Shown here piece after piece: positions 1 through 8,526 of a stretch of DNA of 64,000 nt. Source of the DNA: Endobugula sp047619205 (GTDB lineage Bacteria; Pseudomonadota; Gammaproteobacteria; Pseudomonadales; Cellvibrionaceae). The stretch lies in contig JBLHJR010000003.1 in the NCBI GenBank assembly GCA_047619205.1, forward strand, positions 16,218-80,217. The letters are read 5' to 3'. Position 1 is the stretch's first letter. Each line of letters opens with the position of its first letter. Made by a program: the position numbers and the translations under genes. The notes under the pieces were generated by a model. That model searched no databases, was not told where the DNA came from, and was given only the letters and a program-made list of their open reading frames with translations.

Positions 1-65
1 CTTACGCTGGTGATATAGAGCATATTGATAAGCAATATGACGCCAATAAAAAACAAGTATTATAA
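1..65 (+). CDS. possible C-terminal tail of a gene cut by the left window edge
   Basis: Reading from base 3, frame 3 is open for 20 codons (YAGDIEHIDKQ...) and ends in TAA at 63-65. The composition is protein-like and no start codon lies inside the window, so this could be the end of a gene that begins outside. Twenty codons are too few to name a family, and a chance open frame is nearly as likely. Confidence 0.22.
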   Translation, partial: YAGDIEHIDKQYDANKKQVL

Positions 66-523
66 ACAGATGCGCCATAAATGGCACTGCCTTAAGCTAT
101 CTTTCACTATAATGCCTAAATCTCACAGTAGAGCTCATTGAGAAATGTAGCCTCCAACTAAAACACTATTGGCCTTTATGCAGCTCAACAACTTATTTGT
201 TATGCCTGTGTAACAGTGAATAAGTTCACTAGCGATCAAATAGCCAAATGACAAAGCCAACAGAATTGGTATGGGTGACACCAGAGGGAAGATGGGGGTG
301 ATACACCACGCACTTTATTGTTTAAAGCATTCAAAACAAAGGGGCTGCGCATTAAGTTCAAGCCTACTTTACAGTAACGCCCGCATGTCTTCACGCAAAA
401 GCAAAAACGCATCGTTACCCAGACTATGGGTTTCTTTCAACCTAGAAACCGCAGTTGGGCGCGAAAAAGATGTGTACCAAAAGTAGGCCCCTCTAGGGGA
501 GTTATTGGTGTGCATAGTGAATG
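66..523. other. gene-free stretch at the left edge
   Basis: No convincing gene is seen on either strand. A short frame starting at 248 (MTKPTELVWVTPEGRWG) reads like protein but stops after 17 codons. An overlapping 71-codon frame at 271-486 has odd composition (Ser, Lys and Cys runs) and no family resemblance. The stretch may be eroded coding DNA, but there is not enough signal to name it. Confidence 0.3.
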
Positions 524-570
524 TTACATTCGCGTGGCCACCTTATTGGTAGTGAGCCGAATGTAACATT
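520..570. repeat. 13-bp perfect inverted repeat at the end of the BLUF pseudogene
   Basis: AATGTTACATTCG at 520-532 is the exact reverse complement of CGAATGTAACATT at 558-570, with a 25-base loop. It covers the last codons and stop of the BLUF reading frame. No T-run follows on the minus strand, so it is not a standard intrinsic terminator. It could act as a 3' stem or a binding site. Confidence 0.45.
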
Positions 571-995
571 TGCTAGGTGCATCAATAACTTGTGCATACT
601 TTCGTGATCCAACTGCGATTTCTAGGTTCAACATGTTGATAGGTTTTTTACCGAAATCGAGAGGTTCAAAGTTCTTTCTCAAGGAGTTTACCTCTTTGGC
701 TTCGACCCACTTGAACGCCATTGACCCATCATCAAAGGCTCTTTTTTCAACATTCCCCTGATAAAAAATTTCGACTTTTTCATGCCGCTTATCTGCAGCG
801 ATCTTTTGATACAACGCTTTTACCGTACTTTTTTCGCCTTCCAGTACCTGCATATTTTCGCAGTCGTGACAAACTAACATGCCAGTAATACCCAGGGTTT
901 TATTAAATAATCGAGCCTTTTCTAAAATTTTCGTTAGTTGCTTATCCGTTAATTAAAGGCTTAGGGCTTAGGCTCGTGTAAAGTAATTCATACAT
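524..995 (-). pseudogene. BLUF-domain blue-light sensor, broken by a 4-bp TTAA duplication
   Basis: BLUF domains bind FAD and sense blue light. The minus strand begins with ATG at 995 (MYELLYTSLSPKPL) and then stops at 942-944. The rest of the domain continues in another frame: TDKQLTKILEKA, then NKTLGITGM, then MQVLEGEKS, then RAFDDGSMAF, ending at 524. The expected flavin-contacting residues are all visible: Tyr in LLYTS, Asn in FNKT and Gln in MQVLEG. The break lies at TTAATTAA (949-956). Removing one TTAA gives KPL-TDKQL, matching family spacing, and leaves 468 bases, exactly 156 codons. It is a short BLUF protein of about 155 residues with a basic C-terminal tail and no attached output domain. 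It may be a recent pseudogene or an assembly error. Codons 880-524 alone would give an N-terminally truncated product. Confidence 0.8.
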
Positions 996-1093
996 ATCAA
1001 TACCTGTTTTAGTAGCAGTTCATGGCTATGTTTTAGAGTCACCTTCAGTCTTTTATCGGCCGCACCATACCACAGCTTCCAGCTGCAATCATG

Positions 1094-1732
1094 TCATCGC
1101 TGATTCAGTAGTTCCAACACTGCCATTAATCGCTCATTGACCGACTGCATTTCTAACACACTTTGCTGAAAGCTGGATTCTAACTGTACTAAATGAAAGA
1201 GCATAAAACTAAAATCAACCGCATCCGCTAAAATCAACTTGTCACCCATCAACACTTTTTGAATTTCTGGCGAATGGTACGTTAGCATTTGTAGACGTTT
1301 TAAAATCTTTTGTTGTGTCAGCTTAGCTGTCTTTTTGTCATCCTCGTTAATGGCCTTATCGTTATACTCTTCACATTCATAAATAATAAATGGCAGACTT
1401 TGCACTTCACTAATAGCCTTGAAGCGCGTTTGTATATGCACATTGAGATATAGCCTGCCATCTTCAAGAGTGTTAAGTAATTCACACCGGCCGGCTGAAA
1501 AAATAGTCAAGGGTTTATAGCTAGCCTGATTAGAGTGCAAAACTTCTTCGCTTGACTGACTCGATTTTGCGGGTCGTATCAGTTTTTCTGTATGACTAAT
1601 GGCCAACAACATATCATCTTCAATGCAATGCTTTGCCATCGCCCTATAGCGTGGTTCAAACACATGTAATGGAAACACCATACCAGGAAAGGTTACACAA
1701 TCAGGAATAGGGAAAATAGCAATGTGCGTCAT
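1094..1732 (-). CDS. LON N-terminal (substrate-binding) domain protein
   Basis: This 212-residue protein is a stand-alone LON substrate-binding domain, as found at the front of Lon protease but without the ATPase and protease parts. The N-terminus is diagnostic: IPDCVTFPGMVFPLHVFEPRYRAM (residues 9-32) matches the start of the domain. The middle contains the usual strand GRCELLNTLEDGRLYLNV. The C-terminal third is helical. Family members have no known enzymatic activity and are presumed to bind proteins or peptides. The gene follows the thiolase gene on the same strand with a gap of about 140 bases, so co-transcription is possible. It also carries a charged insertion (AKSSQSSEEVLHSNQ) near residue 55. 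Function is unknown; the domain call is firm. Confidence 0.8.
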   Translation of the reverse strand: MTHIAIFPIPDCVTFPGMVFPLHVFEPRYRAMAKHCIEDDMLLAISHTEKLIRPAKSSQSSEEVLHSNQASYKPLTIFSAGRCELLNTLEDGRLYLNVHIQTRFKAISEVQSLPFIIYECEEYNDKAINEDDKKTAKLTQQKILKRLQMLTYHSPEIQKVLMGDKLILADAVDFSFMLFHLVQLESSFQQSVLEMQSVNERLMAVLELLNQR

Positions 1733-1870
1733 AGTAATAAGATTTATGCCGTCAGGTGAGATATAAGCGCTTCAATATATAAGTACTTAACAATATACAG
1801 TAGACCACTGTTAATTCAAGTCACTTAACTTCTCACGCATTAGGTTATTCTTTGCCTTTCTTACTCTGCA

Positions 1871-3049
1871 TTAAACCAATTCAACCAAAATAGCAGTCGC
1901 CTCCCCTCCGCCTATACATAAAGCAGCTAAACCTCGTTTTTTTCCTTGACGCAGTAAATTATGTATTAAGGTAACAATGATTCGAGACCCACTAGAGCCC
2001 AGAGGATGACCCAAAGCACAAGCACCACCAGCAACATTTGTTTGCTCAGCAGTAAAACCCACCTCCTGCATTGCCAACATCGTTACCATGGCAAAAGCTT
2101 CGTTAATTTCCACTAAATCAATATCTGTAGGCTTCAGTTTTTGTTGCAATAGTATTTTATTTATAGCGCCTATAGGCGCGCAAGTAAATTCACTAGACTG
2201 TAATCCATAAGAGGTATAGTCAATGATTCTTGCTATAGGTGCAATACCCAACACATCTGCTTTATGCTGATGCGTTAGCATTAGCGCTGAAGCGCCATCA
2301 GCAATGGAGCTGGCATTAGCGGCGGTGATCGTGCCTTTTTCTGCAAAGGCAGGACGTAAAGTCGGTATCTTTTCAGGCTTTGCTAGTTCTGGCTGTTCAT
2401 CGCTATCGACAATGGTTTCACCTTTCTTAGTGTTAATAATAACTGGCGTAATTTCTGCACTAAACCAACCTTGATCAATCGCCCGTCTTGCTCGGTTTAA
2501 TGATTGCAAGCTGAAATTATCCATCGCTTGTCGAGTCAGGTGATACTTATCTGCGGTATTTTGCGCATGAAAACCCATCGCTTGTCCATCATAGGCATCC
2601 TGCAAACCATCGAGAAACATATGGTCGTAAAGTTGGTCATGTCCCATGCGATAACCCGAGCGTGCTTTATGGAGTAGATAAGGTGCATTACTCATCGACT
2701 CCATACCACCGGCAATCACCACATCAGCATTGCCCACTCTGAGCTGATCTGCCGCTAACATCACGGCTTTCATTCCGGAGCCACAGACTTTATTAATGGT
2801 TGTACACGAGGTTTGTTCGGTTAAGCCTGCGCTTAATGCCGCTTGTCTCGCGGGAGCTTGGGCAAGACCCGCAGACAATACACAGCCCATGTAGACTTCA
2901 TCAATAGCACTAGCCGCAATACCCGTAAACCCCAAGACACCTTGTATAGCAGCGGCACCTAACAAAGGCGCAGACACGGTAGAAAGGCTGCCTTGAAAGG
3001 CACCCATGGGCGTGCGTTGCGCAGCAATGATAACAATGGATTCTTGCAT
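1871..3049 (-). CDS. atoB: acetyl-CoA C-acetyltransferase (thiolase II)
   Basis: This 392-residue thiolase interconverts two acetyl-CoA and acetoacetyl-CoA. The length and all catalytic positions match biosynthetic-type thiolases: nucleophile Cys89 in NKVCGSGMK, His348 in GGACALGHPLGSSG, Cys378 in CIGGGEA, and the NEAFA motif. It starts with ATG at 3049 and lies 35 bases downstream of the acetoacetate-CoA ligase gene on the same strand. In that setting it most likely runs in the degradative direction, splitting acetoacetyl-CoA into two acetyl-CoA. No polyhydroxybutyrate genes (phaB, phaC) are in the window, which makes a PHB role less likely from context. The family is certain; atoB rather than phaA as a symbol is my inference. 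Confidence 0.92.
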   Translation of the reverse strand: MQESIVIIAAQRTPMGAFQGSLSTVSAPLLGAAAIQGVLGFTGIAASAIDEVYMGCVLSAGLAQAPARQAALSAGLTEQTSCTTINKVCGSGMKAVMLAADQLRVGNADVVIAGGMESMSNAPYLLHKARSGYRMGHDQLYDHMFLDGLQDAYDGQAMGFHAQNTADKYHLTRQAMDNFSLQSLNRARRAIDQGWFSAEITPVIINTKKGETIVDSDEQPELAKPEKIPTLRPAFAEKGTITAANASSIADGASALMLTHQHKADVLGIAPIARIIDYTSYGLQSSEFTCAPIGAINKILLQQKLKPTDIDLVEINEAFAMVTMLAMQEVGFTAEQTNVAGGACALGHPLGSSGSRIIVTLIHNLLRQGKKRGLAALCIGGGEATAILVELV

Positions 3050-3084
3050 GGTAATACTCTTTAATTCGCTAGCATAATTAAGGA

Positions 3085-5046
3085 CTAGTTAAGATCAGCC
3101 AAGTGTTTAAATAAAGTTAATGATTCTGGGTTCGCCAAAGCATCTTCGTTGTTAACTACCCGCCCATGAATGATCTCTCTAACAGATAACTCGGCTATTT
3201 TTCCAGATTTGGTACGAGGTAGATCGGATACAGCAATAATGACTGCAGGCACGTGACGAGGTGAGGTGCCGCTACGAATTTTTTTCCGAACTTTATTTTT
3301 AAATTCATCATCAAGCACAACACCGACTGCAAGACGAACAAAGAGTATAATGCGCGTATCGTTATGCCATTCTTGGCCAACGCAAAGCCCTTCTTCAATG
3401 CCTTCCAATTGTTCAATTTGATTATAGATTTCTGCCGTGCCTATACGTACACCACCGGGGTTAAGCGTAGCGTCTGACCGACCATGAATAATAAATCCTT
3501 CTTGTTGCGTAAACTCAGCAAAATCTCCCTGACACCAAATATTATCGAAGCGATTATAATAAGCTTGGTGATATTTTTTATCGTCGATGTCATTCCAGAA
3601 ACCAATAGGCATCGATGGAAAGGGGGAGCAACAGACTAGCTCGCCTTTTTCACCGTTAACTGGCTGCCCTTCATTATTGAAAACCTTCACATCCATGGCT
3701 AACATTGCCCCCTGTATTTCGCCAGTAAAAACTGGTTTCCATGGCACGCCACCAACAAAACAAGCAACGATATCAGTACCACCAGAAATAGAGGCTAACT
3801 GAACATTTTTTTTGATAGCGGAATAAACGTAAGAAAAATTCTCCTCCATAAGAGGCGAACCCGTGGACGCCAACAGACGAACAGAAGAAAGATCATGGGT
3901 ATTAATAGGCGATAGTCCGGCATGACGAACCGAGTCAATATATTTTGCTGACGTGCCAAAAAGCGTAAATTTTTCTTGCTCGGCATAATCAAATAACACA
4001 TTACCATCTGGGTAAAAGGGGGAGCCATCATAGAGCATAACGGTAGCTCGACAAGCCAAAGCACTGACTAGCCAATTCCACATCATCCAACCACAGGTAG
4101 TATAATAAAACGCTCGATCACCCTCTTCAAGGCCACAATGTAAGCGCAGCTCTTTGATATGCTGTAATAAAGTTCCCCCCGCAGAATGAATAATACACTT
4201 AGGTGCTCCTGTGGTTCCGGACGAGAATAAAATATATAAGGGGTGAGAAAACGGCAACCGCTTAAACGTAACCGCGCACGGGGTAAATGGATCAACAAAA
4301 GCAGTGAAAGAAAACCCGTTATTTAGAGCTGATGCTATTTTTTTTGTTTTTTCCTTATCTATAAAAGAGATAATAATGGTGGCATCAACACCTAGCTGAG
4401 GCGCAATTTTTTCAAGTCTTTCGCTAAGGTCAATAATTTTTCCATTATAATAATAGCCATCACAAGAAAAAAATAATGTAGGTTGGATTTGGCCAAAACG
4501 ATCAACAACCGCTTTTTCACCGAAATCTGGAGAGCAAGATGACCAGATAGCGCCCAAAGATGCCGCCGCTAACATGATAGCGATCGCCTGCGGGGCATTA
4601 GGCAGCATCCCAACAATACGGTCGCCCTCACTAACACCATAGGCCAGCATGGCTTGCTGAATAAGTGACACTAGTTGGTTCAAGTCTTTCCATGAAAGTA
4701 TTTCTTGCACGCCATCTTCACGACGAAAAATAATCGCTGGATCGTCTGTTTTTTTACTTAATAAATTTTCAGCAAAATTCAATGCCGCGTCAGGAAAAAA
4801 CTGCGCTTCCGACAGCGTGTCTTGATTGATCAGTACGCGCCTGCCTTTATCTCCCACCACCGAGGCATCATCCCAGACAAGATCCCAGAAGTTGCTCACA
4901 TCACTCACCGACCAACGATGCAGATCAGCATAATCAGTAAACCGTTCACCACTAAGCTTTTCTGCTTTTCGAGCAAATTGTGACATGGGACCCTTATCGA
5001 TATCTGACTGGCTGGGCGTCCACAAGGGATTATTTTGATTATTCAT
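3085..5046 (-). CDS. aacS: acetoacetate--CoA ligase (acetoacetyl-CoA synthetase)
   Basis: This 653-residue member of the ANL superfamily uses ATP and CoA to activate acetoacetate to acetoacetyl-CoA. The length is typical of the AacS subfamily. The N-terminal cap is present (FTDYADLHRWSVSDVSNFWD, residues 36-55). The ATP/AMP-binding P-loop is YILFSSGTTGAPK (271-283). The C-terminal adenylation lysine is Lys616 in PRTKSGKIAE. GGTDIVACFVGG and the EGFIIHGRSDATLNPGG hinge region are also present. It sits between a BKACE-family gene and a thiolase gene on the same strand, an arrangement that would recycle acetoacetate to acetyl-CoA. Its start (5046) is 98 bases from the BKACE stop. Confidence 0.95.
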   Translation of the reverse strand: MNNQNNPLWTPSQSDIDKGPMSQFARKAEKLSGERFTDYADLHRWSVSDVSNFWDLVWDDASVVGDKGRRVLINQDTLSEAQFFPDAALNFAENLLSKKTDDPAIIFRREDGVQEILSWKDLNQLVSLIQQAMLAYGVSEGDRIVGMLPNAPQAIAIMLAAASLGAIWSSCSPDFGEKAVVDRFGQIQPTLFFSCDGYYYNGKIIDLSERLEKIAPQLGVDATIIISFIDKEKTKKIASALNNGFSFTAFVDPFTPCAVTFKRLPFSHPLYILFSSGTTGAPKCIIHSAGGTLLQHIKELRLHCGLEEGDRAFYYTTCGWMMWNWLVSALACRATVMLYDGSPFYPDGNVLFDYAEQEKFTLFGTSAKYIDSVRHAGLSPINTHDLSSVRLLASTGSPLMEENFSYVYSAIKKNVQLASISGGTDIVACFVGGVPWKPVFTGEIQGAMLAMDVKVFNNEGQPVNGEKGELVCCSPFPSMPIGFWNDIDDKKYHQAYYNRFDNIWCQGDFAEFTQQEGFIIHGRSDATLNPGGVRIGTAEIYNQIEQLEGIEEGLCVGQEWHNDTRIILFVRLAVGVVLDDEFKNKVRKKIRSGTSPRHVPAVIIAVSDLPRTKSGKIAELSVREIIHGRVVNNEDALANPESLTLFKHLADLN

Positions 5047-5144
5047 AATATGCTGTTTAACATGATGTTATTAATTTAATATTCATTGCTCGAAAGGCAA
5101 GGCGCATCATCATTCCAAAAAATTAGTGCCCAAGTATTCCGAAC

Positions 5145-5921
5145 TTAGATATTGAGTGTGCGCTTTATTTCCGCAACCCGCGCTTCATTGCTAAGCGCCA
5201 GCGCTCCATCTGCGTTCCACAATGAGTTTTCAAACCCAACACGGACTTTGCCACCCGCCTGGTGTGCGGCTAACAAACATTCCGTCTCGCTCTGTCCAAA
5301 GGCACAAGCGCCCCAGTCTGCCTGTATTCCCGTTGCCAACAACCAATCGGTAAACATCAGCAAATCATCGGGGTGGCTTTGTTGGCCTTTGGTGTATCGG
5401 CCCAGCACAAAAAGTAATTGGCGTTGGCTCGCCTTTGGCGTATGATTTTTAAGGCTCGACAATAAATCAGTCAACAACCTCAAATCTGTGGGGCTATATA
5501 AAATATGCTGTACAGCAATACCTTCATCATCACACCAATGATAAAAATCTACTACCGCATTGTGATCGTCGTCGGCCAACATTTCTGCAATTGACACAGA
5601 CACTGCCGTTGGCTGAACCGCTTTAACCACTTGTCTTTGCTCCACTGGTGAATAGCGCCCTACTGCTTCGGTAGTAATCTGTACAAATAGACTAGGCAAC
5701 TGCTTTTTCAGTTCTGCTATGGCTTCTCGATATAAGCCCGCATCCAGCGTGTGCTCGCCCTGCTCATCACGAACATGTAAATGCAATCCGCCAGCACCCG
5801 CGTGCCAACAGGCTTTTGCTGTTTGAACAATCTCAGGAATGATTAACGGTAATTGTGGATGATCGCTCTTACCTCGGCGTGCACCGTTTGGGGCCACCAG
5901 TATACGGGGTAGTTCATTCAT
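5145..5921 (-). CDS. BKACE family (DUF849) beta-keto acid cleavage enzyme
   Basis: BKACE enzymes condense a beta-keto acid with acetyl-CoA and release acetoacetate plus a shorter acyl-CoA, using a divalent metal. This 258-residue protein shows the family landmarks: start RILVAPNGARRGKSDHP, metal-binding HLHVRDEQGEHTLD (His47 and His49 region), an ITTEAVGRYSP segment, and the C-terminal KVRVGFENSLWNADG with the conserved Glu. It is shorter than many members (roughly 275-310 residues), so it belongs to a compact subfamily. The start codon is 10 bases after the stop of the aminotransferase gene, which implies tight co-transcription. The real substrate cannot be read from sequence. Family members include 3-keto-5-aminohexanoate cleavage enzyme and dehydrocarnitine-type enzymes. 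Confidence 0.85.
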   Translation of the reverse strand: MNELPRILVAPNGARRGKSDHPQLPLIIPEIVQTAKACWHAGAGGLHLHVRDEQGEHTLDAGLYREAIAELKKQLPSLFVQITTEAVGRYSPVEQRQVVKAVQPTAVSVSIAEMLADDDHNAVVDFYHWCDDEGIAVQHILYSPTDLRLLTDLLSSLKNHTPKASQRQLLFVLGRYTKGQQSHPDDLLMFTDWLLATGIQADWGACAFGQSETECLLAAHQAGGKVRVGFENSLWNADGALALSNEARVAEIKRTLNI

Positions 5922-5931
5922 AACGGTTTAC

Positions 5932-7251
5932 TCATAACACTGCCTTAAAAGCTATGGATAGTTTAGTGACAATTTCTTCGATATGTTGCTCGTTAACAAT
6001 AAAAGGGGGGGCCAAAAGTACATGATCTCCCCGCTTACCATCCACACTTCCACCATTGGGGTAACAAATCAAGCCAGCATCAAATGCAGCCGCCTTAATT
6101 TTTTGATGGATTTTTTGTTCTGTTGCAAAAGGGGTTTTCGTCTCACGATCAGCCACCAGTTCCAAACCTCGAAATAAACCACGACCCCGAATATCGCCCA
6201 CATTCGGGTGCTGACCAAACGCATCCGTCAGTGCGGCCTGTAAGCTTTCGCCTAACTGTTGTGACTGTGTAATCAAATCTCCATCAATAAGGCGATTGAG
6301 TACGGCCAATCCCGCCGCACAAGCAGTCGCATGCCCCATATAAGTATGCCCATGCTGAAAGAAGCCTGAACCATCTGCAATGGTTTGATAGATTTCAGCG
6401 GTACATAACATCGCACCAATGGGTTGATAGCCTGCCCCCAGCCCCTTAGCTATGGTAATAATATCGGGAACGATATCTTCCTGCTCACAAGCAAATAGGC
6501 TTCCGGTTCTACCCATACCACACATGACTTCATCTAGAATCAATAGCACTCCGGAGTCATTACAAATTTCACGAATGCGGGTAAAGTAACCTTCTACGGC
6601 AGGCACGGCACCGAGTGTTGCGCCAACAACCGGCTCTGCCATAAAAGCCATCACATTTTCTGCGCCGAGACGTTCAATTTCAGTAGCTAACTCATTCGCA
6701 ACACGCTGGCCATAATCAAACGAGGTTTCCCCGTCATGCCGCTCCCTATATTCATAACAAGGGCCAATGTGGGTGGTTTCCATCAGTAAAGGAGCAAACG
6801 CTTCGCGTCTGGCTCTATTGCCTCCAACGGCAAGCGCGCCTAGGGTATTGCCATGATAACTCTGTCGACGTGCGATCACATGCTTACGTGAGGGTTCGCC
6901 TTTTTCTATAAAAAACTGCCGAGCTAATTTTAAGGATGCCTCTACCGCCTCCGAGCCACCAGAAACAAAATAGACTTTTTCTATTCCTGCTGGTGCATGC
7001 TCTATTAGCCTATCGGCTAGCTGCTCGGTAGAATCCGCAGTGAAAAAGCTCGTATGAGCATAAGCAACATGATTCAACTGTTCTTTTATCGCTGCCACTA
7101 CCGCTGCATCACTATGCCCTAAACAGGATGTTGCGGCACCACAAGAACCATCAATATAACGTTTACCATTGGTATCAAACAAATAAACACCACTCCCAGA
7201 AGACACTGTGGGCAAGGAGTTTTGGCTATGACGAGGAAAGACATGTGGCAT
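5932..7251 (-). CDS. class III pyridoxal-phosphate aminotransferase
   Basis: This 439-residue fold-type I aminotransferase has the PLP lysine Lys269 in ITIAKGLGAGYQPIGA, Asp240 in LILDEV, the phosphate-binding VSGGSEAVEASLKLAR (97-112), and SYHGNTLGA. Class III enzymes move amino groups from omega-, beta- or diamino compounds to a keto acid, usually pyruvate or 2-oxoglutarate. It is the first gene of a minus-strand run with a BKACE enzyme (10-base gap), acetoacetate-CoA ligase and thiolase. My inference is that it converts an amino acid into the beta-keto acid used by the BKACE enzyme. The usual automatic label would be aspartate aminotransferase family protein; the substrate is not known. 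A palindrome at 7358-7380 lies about 110 bases upstream. Confidence 0.88.
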   Translation of the reverse strand: MPHVFPRHSQNSLPTVSSGSGVYLFDTNGKRYIDGSCGAATSCLGHSDAAVVAAIKEQLNHVAYAHTSFFTADSTEQLADRLIEHAPAGIEKVYFVSGGSEAVEASLKLARQFFIEKGEPSRKHVIARRQSYHGNTLGALAVGGNRARREAFAPLLMETTHIGPCYEYRERHDGETSFDYGQRVANELATEIERLGAENVMAFMAEPVVGATLGAVPAVEGYFTRIREICNDSGVLLILDEVMCGMGRTGSLFACEQEDIVPDIITIAKGLGAGYQPIGAMLCTAEIYQTIADGSGFFQHGHTYMGHATACAAGLAVLNRLIDGDLITQSQQLGESLQAALTDAFGQHPNVGDIRGRGLFRGLELVADRETKTPFATEQKIHQKIKAAAFDAGLICYPNGGSVDGKRGDHVLLAPPFIVNEQHIEEIVTKLSIAFKAVL

Positions 7252-7596
7252 GGGAAGAACCTATAAAAAAAGGGAGAATACGCCTATGGCAAGGCGCTAA
7301 GATCAGGCAACCACAATAGTAAGAATATTGCGCCAATACAAATGACTTTTTTTCTGACACTATGAAAAAAATTCATAGTGAATAATCTGCAGCAAGGGTG
7401 TGAAGAAGTGAGCGCGGTGATACGCTGGGACTTAAGACATGAAACTTTAATGCTACTAATAAAAAACGATCAAACCTACTCGTTACATCAAAAAAGTAGC
7501 CATTAGTAGACTCGACAATAAAAATAAAAACAGGCTAAAGGGGGGCTAGCGTTAAGGCGGCTAAAACTAAGGTCACACTAATGAAGTAAACAGCCC
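7252..7596. other. intergenic region upstream of the aminotransferase operon
   Basis: About 345 bases without a gene. The left part should hold the promoter for the minus-strand aminotransferase operon, and the right part is the 3' flank of the membrane-protein gene at 7597-7968. Apart from the palindrome at 7358-7380 I see no structured element. Confidence 0.5.
7358..7380. promoter_or_regulatory. 9-bp palindrome, candidate operator of the aminotransferase/BKACE operon
   Basis: CACTATGAA at 7358-7366 and TTCATAGTG at 7372-7380 form a perfect inverted repeat separated by five A residues. Neither side is followed by a T-run, so a terminator is unlikely. The symmetric two-half-site layout, one helical turn or more in total, and the position 107-129 bases before the aminotransferase start fit a dimeric repressor or activator site. 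No regulator gene is adjacent. Confidence 0.4.
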
Positions 7597-7968
7597 CTAC
7601 ATCACTCGCCTATTAATGATCCTCCGGGGAGTCGGGGCTGCTTTTTTACCCCTAAAGAAGCAAAGTTGTATTACGGTGTATAGCAGAATAATGATCAACC
7701 ATATAAGTAACATAATACGCAGTATAGGTAATACACTATCCAGCCCTCCGAATAAAAATTCTAGAGAACCGACAATCCATGCAGGTGACCAATAGCCATT
7801 GTCACCGAGCACTGGTGTCACAAATAATACCAATACGGTTAAAAAAATAATGCGTCGAGGATAAACCCAAGGAATAGCACGAAACAATCGCCAAGTAACA
7901 ATCAATAAACCCATTACAGACAACAGGTAAACTAACCAACCTGAAGCGTATTCTTGAAACTCTAGCAT
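7597..7968 (-). CDS. small inner-membrane protein of unknown function
   Basis: This 123-residue protein has three or four hydrophobic segments: roughly residues 10-28 (GWLVYLLSVMGLLIVTW), 38-54 (RIIFLTVLVLFVTPVLG), 62-75, and 82-105 (ILRIMLLIWLIIILLYTV). It ends in a basic cytoplasmic-looking tail (GKKAAPTPRRIINRR). I do not recognise a family with certainty. It is the last gene downstream of ycgN on the same strand (61-base gap), and similar small membrane proteins occur next to ycgN-ycgL-rnd in Pseudomonas-like genomes. The topology and consistent coding character support a real gene. Confidence 0.65.
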   Translation of the reverse strand: MLEFQEYASGWLVYLLSVMGLLIVTWRLFRAIPWVYPRRIIFLTVLVLFVTPVLGDNGYWSPAWIVGSLEFLFGGLDSVLPILRIMLLIWLIIILLYTVIQLCFFRGKKAAPTPRRIINRRVM

Positions 7969-8029
7969 GCCGTTAACACCTTATTTAAATGTTCTTCTGT
8001 AAATATTTTTATGCCAATATAATAGCTAC

Positions 8030-8482
8030 TTAGTCTATCCAGTGAATGACATGTTCCTCATAATCATCCGCTGCAACGCTTTTCTCTGAAATCACTTTTC
8101 CTTTTACCGAAAAGCCCAGCTGATGCACCAAGTCGGGCTTACCTGAAAGCAAAGGGTGCCATAACGGTAGCGATTCACCTTCGGCCAATAAACGATAACT
8201 ACAGGTCGATGGCAACCAATCGAACTGCTGCACATCTTGTGGACGTAATTGCAGGCATTCTTTCACTAACTGCTGACGCTGACTATAATCTTTACAACGA
8301 CAAGTCTGTTCATCTAAGTAACGGCAAGCAACATCGGTGTAGTACACATCACCGGTGTCTTCATCTTCTAATTTATGTAAACAACATTTAGCGCAGCCAT
8401 CACACAGCGACTCCCATTCATCTTTACTCATCTGCGCAAAGGTTTTACTCTGCCAAAATGGCAGCGCACTAGAATTTTTCAC
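8030..8482 (-). CDS. ycgN: YcgN/UPF0260 cysteine-cluster protein
   Basis: This 150-residue protein matches the YcgN family, an uncharacterised group rich in conserved cysteines that probably bind a metal or Fe-S cluster. The visible cysteines are CDGCAKCC (27-34), DVACRYLDEQTCRCKDY (Cys53, 61, 63), VKECLQL and STCSYRLL. The conserved LPLWHPLLSG segment is also present. It sits just downstream of ycgL and rnd on the minus strand, the usual gene order in gammaproteobacteria. Function is unknown. Confidence 0.9.
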   Translation of the reverse strand: MKNSSALPFWQSKTFAQMSKDEWESLCDGCAKCCLHKLEDEDTGDVYYTDVACRYLDEQTCRCKDYSQRQQLVKECLQLRPQDVQQFDWLPSTCSYRLLAEGESLPLWHPLLSGKPDLVHQLGFSVKGKVISEKSVAADDYEEHVIHWID

Positions 8483-8526
8483 ATAACACCCTTCTCATTT
8501 GACGTTCGACATTTGTCGTTCTATCT

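Noticed and set aside
271..486. 71-codon open frame near the left edge
   Set aside because: Unusual composition, no family resemblance, no ribosome-binding site; kept only as a note in the gene-free stretch.
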